The notes beneath the pieces were generated by a model. It was not told where the DNA came from. It was given only the letters and a program-made list of their open reading frames with translations, and ran no database searches. A stretch of 5,403 nt of DNA, taken from NCBI GenBank assembly GCA_002432545.1, contig DJFR01000065.1, forward strand, positions 1 through 5,403, written 5' to 3'. Origin of the DNA: Flammeovirgaceae bacterium UBA5867. GTDB taxonomy: Bacteria; Bacteroidota; Bacteroidia; Cytophagales; Cyclobacteriaceae. Positions 1-5,403 of the stretch are shown in pieces; position 1 is the stretch's first letter, and each line of letters starts with the position of its first letter. Position numbers and translations under genes: made by a program.

Positions 1-1
1 T

Positions 2-40
2 CACGGCCACGTGCATGGTCCGGGTGGACACCACCATTAA
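2..40 (+). CDS. Possible C-terminal end of an upstream gene, His/Gly-rich tail (partial)
   Basis: Frame 2 reads HGHVHGPGGHHH and then TAA at 38-40. Seven histidines in twelve codons, ending in HHH next to a stop, look like a real His-rich tail rather than random frame. Such tails are known in metal-handling proteins and also in unrelated secreted or envelope proteins, so no function is assigned. The stretch is GC-rich (24 of the first 36 bases) compared with the AT-rich genes that follow; the Gly/His/Pro composition explains most of this. Other readings remain possible: frame 1 is open to a TGA at 79-81, and a minus-strand frame could start at 37 and run leftwards. The call rests on composition alone. 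Confidence 0.35.
   Translation, partial: HGHVHGPGGHHH
15..37. repeat. Small interrupted inverted repeat at the end of the upstream frame
   Basis: ATGGT (15-19) pairs with ACCAT (33-37), and inside it GGT (23-25) pairs with ACC (30-32), leaving a 3-nt bulge and a 4-nt loop. GGTGG (23-27) and CCACC (31-35) give an alternative fold. No T-run follows, so a classical intrinsic terminator is not supported. It could be a weak 3'-end hairpin of the upstream transcript or simply a by-product of Gly/His codons. Confidence 0.2.
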
Positions 41-45
41 TAGAT

Positions 46-81
46 AGCTTCGGGCTTTCAGTTGTGAGCTTCAGTTCGTGA
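46..81. repeat. Degenerate heptad-type tandem repeat in the intergenic region
   Basis: From 46 the sequence splits into 7-nt units AGCTTCG, GGCTTTC, AGTTGTG, AGCTTCA and then GTTCGTG, with a rough RGYTtyg pattern. Seen another way, 54-67 (GCTTTCAGTTGTGA) and 68-81 (GCTTCAGTTCGTGA) are a tandem 14-nt repeat differing by one base lost and one gained. It lies between the possible upstream stop and the promoter of the large gene, and codes for nothing obvious. The role is unknown; a small intergenic repeat family or slippage remnant is the likeliest explanation. Confidence 0.4.
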
Positions 82-152
82 TATTAACAGTAATTGCCGG
101 ATTCTTGTTTAAGATGTTTTAAAAGTCGTTAAATTGTTATTCTGGGTATTGC

Positions 153-160
153 TATATTTG
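153..160 (+). promoter_or_regulatory. Putative Bacteroidota-type -7 promoter element (TAnnTTTG)
   Basis: TATATTTG matches the known Bacteroidota -7 consensus TAnnTTTG exactly. The expected upstream TTG/TTTG box is weak: the nearest TTG (134-136) is 16 nt away, slightly closer than the usual 17-23. If used, transcription would start near 165-168 and leave a leader of about 15 nt before the ATG at 181. It would also put the GTG at 163 outside the transcript, which favours the ATG start. The match is short and may be chance in AT-rich DNA. Confidence 0.4.
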
Positions 161-180
161 TCGTGAATATTATATTCTCT

Positions 181-3100
181 ATGAAGTCGAATGTTTTAAG
201 GATTTATGTTATTTTAATTTTCACAGGATCATTTATAAACTCCACTCTGGGGCAAAATTATAATGATTTTATACCGAAAATTATTCCTCCGTCTCCTAAT
301 GCAGCTTCTTTAGGTCGTTACGGAGAAATATCCGTTGGATATTACTCAGGGGTGCCAAGTATTAGTATCCCAATTTATAGCATCAAAGCCGGTACTATCA
401 CTCTTCCCCTTACTTTGAATTATAATGCTTCCGGGGTGCGAGTGGCGGAAGAAGCTAGCTGGGTAGGATTAGGATGGTCCCTAAATTCGGGGGGTGTTAT
501 TTCGAGAAATATTATTGGGAAGGATGATTTTCTGGCAGGGGGGTATTACAACAATCCAATAGTACCAGGATGTCAATATGGAGTTTCTTATACTTACGGT
601 AACCAACAGCATACGGAATATTATGATATCACACATAATCTTAAAGATAATGCACCAGATGAGTTTACTTATAACTTTAGTGGTTACTCTGGCAAAATGG
701 TATACTTTAAGGACAAGAATAAGTTTGTACCATTAAAACAGGAGAATTTTAAAATAGATTTTGATCCAAACACTGAAAAATGGACTATTGTAACGATTGA
801 TGGTGTTAAGTATATATTCGGTGTCAAGGAAATTACAAACAATTTCTCAGCAAGTAGTGGAGGAGGAGAGTTAATAGTAGATGATATTCCTAATCCCGCT
901 GGTTATGGAACTACTGCCTGGTATTTGGAGTCTGTTACATCTCCTCAAGGTGATGTGATTAACTTTATATACGATAATATATATCACCAGACATCAAGCA
1001 TAGTACGGAAATCGGAAACTTATTATTCTGTATCGAAGGTAAGAAATGGGTATGATTGTAATTTAGGTACTTTCGAATCCATTAGTGTTTCCCCTGATGG
1101 CTACGTGTCAGGATACGCAGATATGCACTCAGCTTGTCAAACAGTTGTTGATGATGTCTATCTCAAAGAGATTAGAACAAGTAACGGTCTGAAGGTTTCT
1201 TTTATAACTGAAGATAGGATCGACATCCGAACAAAAAATGCAAATAAACCACAGCGACTAATAAAACTCACGATTACCCATGATGGATCATCACAAGTAA
1301 AAGAATATGAGCTGCATCAAAGTTATTTCTCAAACGGGACCAATAATTATAAAAATCTCCGGCTTAGATTGGATAGTGTTACTGTAAAAGGTAATGGTAA
1401 TTCGTCCATACCGCCCTATGTATTTAAATATTACGAAGGCAGTCTCCCTGCCAAAGATTCAAAATCAATTGATCATTGGGGATATTACAATGGTGCCCCT
1501 AATGATAACTGTATTTCTGATTGGGACTCAGGTCAACTTTCTGGCACGTTAATTCCCTCAACAACAGTTCTTCAGACTGATCATACACCATACGCACCTC
1601 TTACTTTCAGAGGTGCGGACAGAAGTCCAAATGGCGAATTTTCTATGAGGGCTACGCTGTCGCAAATTGAATACCCCACAGGTGGTACCACTAAGTTTGT
1701 ATTCGAGCCTAACCGATACGTTGATTTTTATGGTACAAAAACAGTATCAGAAACATTAGTTGATATAACGGCTAGTAGAATAGAGGGAGACCAAATAGAG
1801 AATACGACAGCAACAGCTTCACTGACTATACCTTCAAATGGTTATGGTGGTGAATGGATAACAATTTTATTTAATGCATACTCACCTACTAATCCAAAAA
1901 CGTGTGATCCTAACTCAAATAAACTAACATATACTTTTCCTGGGATCTCTCAAGATGCGATTTTTGGACAAGTAGGGGGTACAGTGCTAAAATATAATAA
2001 TTGGAATATCACTTGTGGTATTCCAATTGGTGAGGATAAAATCAAAGTATTTCTTGCCTCCGGAGTATATTCGGTAAACCTTGATCCTGTCTTTGATGGG
2101 TTTAGAGCATCATTAAAAGTAATATCTGAAAAATCAGTTGCTGTAGCTGACGAAGTTTCGGGAGGTGGGCTCCGAATAAAGGAGATTATTTCAAATAATG
2201 GTAAGCAGGATAATATTAAGAGATATGAATATTATGGTGTAGGAACATCAACATCGGGGATGCTGATGACGCCTATATATTACCACTACATGTTTAATAC
2301 CGGTGGCTCATTCTTTGGTACATTTAATGTAGGCAGTGGTGGGGCCCCTCCGTCTTTTGGTTCAGGCGATATCTTTATAGCCGGCTCCTCATCTATTGTC
2401 TCATCTGGAGGAACGATAGTTGGTTATAGTAAAGTAACGGAGTATAACAATTCAAATGAAGTTGCAGGAAAAACAATATATAGTTATAAGAATACCCCTG
2501 AGGTATTCGTGCTTACTAATTTTGTCCCAGGCAAGCCTAATTCATTAAACAACAGTAACGGATTATTGTCAACTATCGAGTACTACTCAGCCAATGGGGA
2601 GCTTGTTAAGAGGATTGTAAATGATTACGAAGTGTCAAGTAACAGTTATGAAGCAAATGGTATTGCATTTACTACCACTTTACCAATGGTTGAGACATGC
2701 GCGGACTTTCCGTTAGCAGTTGCTTGTTACGATTATAAAACAGAATGGTGGAGAAAAAAAAATGAAACGAGTGAGAGTTATTACACTGGCTCCTTTGCTA
2801 GAACTGAGACTAATTATGTATATGATGAAAGTAATATGTTGGTAAAAGAACAATACTCTCAAACCAGTGAAGGTAAGACCTTGCTATACCGTACATTCTT
2901 TGCTCAAAATGCTCCAACAGAGACCATTACGGCTCCTTCAATATTTCAAACAATGAAGGATAGAAACATGATCGGCCTACCCGTTAAGCAGGAAATATGG
3001 GTTAATTCAAAACAATCGAAAGGAATAATAACTAATTATGGAGATAATCTTCTTCCGTCAATCATTCAAACTCTAGAGAAAATAGAATATACTCCTCGAC

Positions 3101-3567
3101 TGTATTTTGATCAGTATGATGATGTGGGCAACATTACCCAATTCCATGAAGTAGATAACTTGGTTACATCTGTTGTTTGGGGGTATAAAAAAAGTTTACC
3201 TTTTATCCAGGCAAAAAACGCAGATTATGCTTCTCTTAAGGCCGTTGTTTCAGTAGCTTTAGTTAACTCAGGATATAGTGAGGGATTTAACGGGCTTGAT
3301 CTCTTTTTGAATGATATAAGTAATCTTTCATTGCCAACCCAACGAGCTAAACTAACAGCACTTGTTAATGCAGTCAATTCACATTCATTATTAAAGAATG
3401 CACGTGTAGAATTCGTAACGCATGATCCATTGATTGGTATTACAAGTCATACCGATATTAATGGAAAGACTACTTATTATGAATATGATAGTATGGGCAG
3501 GCTCGAAGTAATGCGAGACTGGAACTTAGATATACTTCAAAATTATATATATAACTATAAAAAATAA
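181..3567 (+). CDS. Exported YD/RHS-repeat family protein, 1128 aa
   Basis: I recognise this as the large Bacteroidota YD/RHS-type family; its function is unknown. The ATG at 181 is chosen over the in-frame GTG at 163 because it begins a clean signal peptide (residues 1-24, cleavage likely after TLG before Q25; no lipobox Cys). Family landmarks in order: the SPNAASLGRYGE...VGYYSG opening (39-57); P-L-T-L-x-Y (76-81); GLGWSLNSGG (96-105); PDEFTYNFSGYSGK (159-172); DGVKYIFG (207-214); WYLESV...P-x-G (247-257); DHWGYYNG (431-438); YPTGGTTKFVFEPNRY (498-513); GGGLRIKEI (661-669); a YDDVGN YD-like motif (979-984); VVWGYKK (998-1004); and a final YYEYDSMGRL (1099-1108). A beta-rich segment with C575 and C612 lies at about 530-650, and a Gly/Ser-rich loop at about 707-748. 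There is no RHS core, toxin domain or obvious C-terminal sorting domain: it ends 20 residues after the last YD motif. A 31-nt gap leads to the next gene, so an operon is likely. Family assignment is firm; any role in surface display, adhesion or secretion is inference. Confidence 0.88.
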   Translation: MKSNVLRIYVILIFTGSFINSTLGQNYNDFIPKIIPPSPNAASLGRYGEISVGYYSGVPSISIPIYSIKAGTITLPLTLNYNASGVRVAEEASWVGLGWSLNSGGVISRNIIGKDDFLAGGYYNNPIVPGCQYGVSYTYGNQQHTEYYDITHNLKDNAPDEFTYNFSGYSGKMVYFKDKNKFVPLKQENFKIDFDPNTEKWTIVTIDGVKYIFGVKEITNNFSASSGGGELIVDDIPNPAGYGTTAWYLESVTSPQGDVINFIYDNIYHQTSSIVRKSETYYSVSKVRNGYDCNLGTFESISVSPDGYVSGYADMHSACQTVVDDVYLKEIRTSNGLKVSFITEDRIDIRTKNANKPQRLIKLTITHDGSSQVKEYELHQSYFSNGTNNYKNLRLRLDSVTVKGNGNSSIPPYVFKYYEGSLPAKDSKSIDHWGYYNGAPNDNCISDWDSGQLSGTLIPSTTVLQTDHTPYAPLTFRGADRSPNGEFSMRATLSQIEYPTGGTTKFVFEPNRYVDFYGTKTVSETLVDITASRIEGDQIENTTATASLTIPSNGYGGEWITILFNAYSPTNPKTCDPNSNKLTYTFPGISQDAIFGQVGGTVLKYNNWNITCGIPIGEDKIKVFLASGVYSVNLDPVFDGFRASLKVISEKSVAVADEVSGGGLRIKEIISNNGKQDNIKRYEYYGVGTSTSGMLMTPIYYHYMFNTGGSFFGTFNVGSGGAPPSFGSGDIFIAGSSSIVSSGGTIVGYSKVTEYNNSNEVAGKTIYSYKNTPEVFVLTNFVPGKPNSLNNSNGLLSTIEYYSANGELVKRIVNDYEVSSNSYEANGIAFTTTLPMVETCADFPLAVACYDYKTEWWRKKNETSESYYTGSFARTETNYVYDESNMLVKEQYSQTSEGKTLLYRTFFAQNAPTETITAPSIFQTMKDRNMIGLPVKQEIWVNSKQSKGIITNYGDNLLPSIIQTLEKIEYTPRLYFDQYDDVGNITQFHEVDNLVTSVVWGYKKSLPFIQAKNADYASLKAVVSVALVNSGYSEGFNGLDLFLNDISNLSLPTQRAKLTALVNAVNSHSLLKNARVEFVTHDPLIGITSHTDINGKTTYYEYDSMGRLEVMRDWNLDILQNYIYNYKK

Positions 3568-3598
3568 TTCACGTCTACTCGAGTGACAATTCTGCGCT
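3568..3598 (+). other. Short spacer between the two large genes
   Basis: These 31 nt separate the TAA of the YD/RHS-type gene from the ATG of the Ig-repeat gene. They contain no TAnnTTTG promoter element, no hairpin followed by a T-run, and no clear Shine-Dalgarno sequence, which is normal for Bacteroidota. An in-frame TGA at 3584-3586 blocks any longer upstream start for the second gene. The spacing fits co-transcription. Confidence 0.6.
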
Positions 3599-5403
3599 AT
3601 GTATAAAATTCGGTCATTAGTTTTCAGTAAAGCATTTTTTAAAGCAATCTGTTTTTTTTCTTTGGTTCTGTTTCAATTAAGAGAGGGAGCGTCCCAGTCG
3701 TTGTCAGTGGTTACTCCGACTTGTGTGGGAGCAAATATTACAGTGATTTACAATGGGAGTATCTGTGGCAATTTAAGTTGGATCATTGGCGGCTCTAATT
3801 ACACCATCGTATCTCAGACAACAAATACTATCGTTGTCAAATGGAGTACGCCACAAACTGGTATTCAGGTTAAAGTTAACTATAATAACTGTTCGACTTC
3901 AGGACAGCTTACATCCAGTGCTTTCAACGTTTATGGGGGGGCAACTATGACCCCCACGGGTACGATTACAATTAATCAAGGTAATAGTGTTGTCTTAAGT
4001 GCTACTTCTACGGCCGGAAATTCTTATATATGGAGCAGAGATAATGTTCATATTTCAGGTGCAACACAATTTTTTTACTCGGCATCATTAGCTGGCGTCT
4101 ATAAATGTATAGTAAATAACAGTGGTTGTTCGTCAATAACAAATGAAACAATTGTTATCGTAAATTGCACTGAGCCAACTGCAAGTATATCTCCATCCGG
4201 TAGCTTTTCTATATGCCCGCAAAGTAATACAAGACTGACTGCCCAGGCCGGTGCCGGGTATACATATAAATGGCAAAGAGATGGAGTGGATATTCTTGAT
4301 GCGACTCAAGAGTTTTTTGATGTAACTGAAGCGGGGGTTTACCGATGTGTTGTATCTCTGAATGGATGTTCCACTATATCTAATGCAGTTACAGTATCAT
4401 TAAAACAGATGCCTTCATTAACGGGGATATTTGGTTCGAGTGACTTATGCACGGCAACAAGTAGTGTAACGATTTCTGCGTTGACTTCTGGGGACGGTAC
4501 AATTCAGTGGTATAGAGATGGTCAGATTGTTCCCGGAGCAACATCAAGTCAGTTGATTGTAACCGATCCGGGAGCTTTTTCTGTTCAACTAGCTGCAAAT
4601 GACTGTGTAAGCGGTTTACTGGGAGCGTTTAATGTTGTTCGGGTTACAACTCCATTATTAAGCATTTCTCCTTCCAGTACTGTAGACATTTGTAAGAATG
4701 ACCAGCTTAACCTTGCTGTTGTTGACGGGACGGGTTATTCTTATAGTTGGAGGCGTGATGGTGTAGCTATAGAGAAAGCATCTTCAAATGTATACGTAAC
4801 AAGTACTGCTGGAAAGTATTTCTGCGCTATTACGTTGCCTGGTGGCTGCACATATTCGTCTGACGAAGTCACCATTGAGATAAAAGATGGTGTTGTCGGG
4901 CCAATAACTTTTGATCCTGCTGTTTCAGAATTTTGCTCCAATGATAGTATACTATTGACTGCTCCAGAAGGAGGTGTTGCTTATCAATGGAAAAAAGATG
5001 GACAAAATATTAATGACGCAGTTCAAAGAAATTATAGAATAACACAAACTGGGTTCTACAGTTGCTTGGTAACCACAACCAATGGATGTACAGAAGAAAG
5101 GTTTGGAGCTCCTCCTTTCACTACTCGTGAAGCGCCCTCTTCGGTTATTTCATCCGGGAATGACGTGAATATTTGTCCACATGAAGTTGTTAAACTTTCT
5201 ACTCCCATAGGTAGCAATTATGTATATCAATGGAAAAAAAGCGGGACAAATATAAGCGGTGCAAATAGTAACGAATTGGTAGTTGATGAAGAAGGTATCT
5301 ATAGTATAGAAGTATCGGGAAATAACTGTATCTCTAGTTCATCAGCCACAGTAAAAAAAGGTATAGCGAATTGTGACGGTGATCAATCGGTCAGTTTTGG
5401 GAA
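3599..5403 (+). CDS. Exported multi-domain Ig-like repeat protein, N-terminal 601 aa (runs off the right edge)
   Basis: From the ATG at 3599 the frame stays open for 601 codons plus two bases to the window end, so the C-terminus is missing. The start is fixed by an in-frame TGA at 3584-3586. Residues 1-32 form a signal peptide: Lys/Arg-rich n-region, hydrophobic AICFFSLVLF (16-25), cleavage near GAS/Q33. Residues 35-112 form a divergent beta domain with C42, C56, C98 and two Trp. From 113 on there are six Ig-like repeats with a core of aromatic-x-W-x-[RK]-[DS]-[GN], then A-T/x, G-x-[YF]-x-C and [GDN]-C. Such arrays are common in very large Bacteroidota surface proteins, where they act as stalks or spacers; the active or anchoring part usually sits at the C-terminus. 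The gene lies 31 nt behind the YD/RHS-type gene on the same strand and is probably co-expressed. An adhesin, a gliding-type surface protein or a second RHS-type protein with an Ig stalk are all possible. The reading frame is certain; the function is not known. Confidence 0.88.
   Translation, partial: MYKIRSLVFSKAFFKAICFFSLVLFQLREGASQSLSVVTPTCVGANITVIYNGSICGNLSWIIGGSNYTIVSQTTNTIVVKWSTPQTGIQVKVNYNNCSTSGQLTSSAFNVYGGATMTPTGTITINQGNSVVLSATSTAGNSYIWSRDNVHISGATQFFYSASLAGVYKCIVNNSGCSSITNETIVIVNCTEPTASISPSGSFSICPQSNTRLTAQAGAGYTYKWQRDGVDILDATQEFFDVTEAGVYRCVVSLNGCSTISNAVTVSLKQMPSLTGIFGSSDLCTATSSVTISALTSGDGTIQWYRDGQIVPGATSSQLIVTDPGAFSVQLAANDCVSGLLGAFNVVRVTTPLLSISPSSTVDICKNDQLNLAVVDGTGYSYSWRRDGVAIEKASSNVYVTSTAGKYFCAITLPGGCTYSSDEVTIEIKDGVVGPITFDPAVSEFCSNDSILLTAPEGGVAYQWKKDGQNINDAVQRNYRITQTGFYSCLVTTTNGCTEERFGAPPFTTREAPSSVISSGNDVNICPHEVVKLSTPIGSNYVYQWKKSGTNISGANSNELVVDEEGIYSIEVSGNNCISSSSATVKKGIANCDGDQSVSFG
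3652..3659 (+). repeat. T8 homopolymer inside the signal-peptide codons of the Ig-repeat gene
   Basis: Eight consecutive T lie in codons 18-21 (Cys-Phe-Phe-Ser), in the hydrophobic core of the signal peptide. A gain or loss of one T would frameshift the gene near its start. Tracts like this can drive on/off switching of surface proteins, but eight T in AT-rich DNA can arise by chance. A G7 run at 3935-3941 (codons 113-115) is a second slippery tract in the same gene. Confidence 0.35.
3935..5362 (+). repeat. Tandem array of six Ig-like domain repeats (protein level)
   Basis: Approximate units by residue of the encoded protein: 113-190, 191-270, 271-350, 351-431, 432-512 and 513-588. The marker tryptophans are W145, W225, W304, W384, W464 and W545, spaced 80, 79, 80, 80 and 81. 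Around them the text reads YIWSRDN, YKWQRDG, IQWYRDG, YSWRRDG, YQWKKDG and YQWKKSG. Cysteines: units 2, 4 and 5 have three (C206/C250/C257; C365/C409/C417; C446/C489/C497), units 3 and 6 have two (C284/C336; C526/C577), and unit 1 keeps only the late two (C170/C177). At DNA level the units have diverged, except for a 15-nt identity at 4982-4996 and 5225-5239, which are 243 nt (81 codons) apart. Confidence 0.85.

Noticed and set aside
46..58. AGC-TTCGG-GCT followed by TTT as an intrinsic terminator for the upstream gene
   Set aside because: A 3-bp stem and three T are too weak; the pattern is better explained by the heptad repeat.
163..180. GTG start giving a protein six residues longer
   Set aside because: It is immediately downstream of the putative -7 element, so probably at or before the transcript start, and it uses a rarer start codon while the ATG at 181 gives a typical signal peptide.
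2754..2762. A9 tract as a programmed frameshift site in the YD/RHS-type gene
   Set aside because: The zero frame continues intact for 800 more bases with family motifs on both sides, so no frameshift is needed; it is kept only as a possible slippage tract.
3400..3567. C-terminal toxin or type IX sorting domain at the end of the YD/RHS-type protein
   Set aside because: The last residues are a YD motif plus a short NYIYNYKK tail; there is no variable toxin tip and no Ig-fold sorting domain.
3569..3586. Palindrome ACTCGAGT (3577-3584) and TCAC/GTGA inverted pair in the spacer between the two genes
   Set aside because: The stems are only 4 bp, partly exclude each other and have no T-run, so neither a terminator nor an operator is supported.
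4389..4598. Minus-strand open frame of 69 codons
   Set aside because: It lies wholly antisense to the Ig-repeat gene, has no domain, signal peptide or promoter element, and is explained as a shadow of the plus-strand coding bias.
4741..4941. Minus-strand open frame of 66 codons
   Set aside because: Also antisense within the fourth and fifth Ig-like units of the plus-strand gene, with no recognisable features of its own.

Overview
The window most likely comes from a Bacteroidota genome, of the Sphingobacteriia, Chitinophagia or Cytophagia kind. Four things point there: a large exported YD/RHS-type protein with the N-terminal layout common in that phylum; a second exported protein built from Cys-rich Ig-like repeats; no clear Shine-Dalgarno sequence before either gene; and a TAnnTTTG element (TATATTTG, 153-160) just upstream of the first gene. 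The coding sequence is AT-rich. Only the first ~36 bases are GC-rich.

Layout. Bases 1-40 may hold the last 12 codons of an upstream plus-strand gene with a His/Gly-rich tail. Bases 41-152 are non-coding and contain a short degenerate heptad-type repeat (46-81). A putative promoter -7 element lies at 153-160. Gene 1 (181-3567) encodes a 1128-residue exported YD/RHS-family protein that ends 20 residues after its last YD motif, with no RHS core, toxin domain or visible sorting domain. After a 31-nt gap, gene 2 starts at 3599 and stays open to the right edge (5403). Its visible 601 residues are a signal peptide, a divergent N-terminal beta domain and six Ig-like repeats with an almost constant 79-81 residue period. 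Gene 2 has no stop codon in the window, so a listing of closed reading frames would miss it; it still fills the whole right third.

The two genes share a strand, are closely spaced, and both appear to be exported. They are probably co-transcribed and may act together at the cell surface or outside the cell. What they do (adhesion, gliding, a secreted RHS-type system) cannot be read from this window, and the missing C-terminus of gene 2 is the key unknown. No RNA genes, CRISPR arrays, transposases or integrases were seen.
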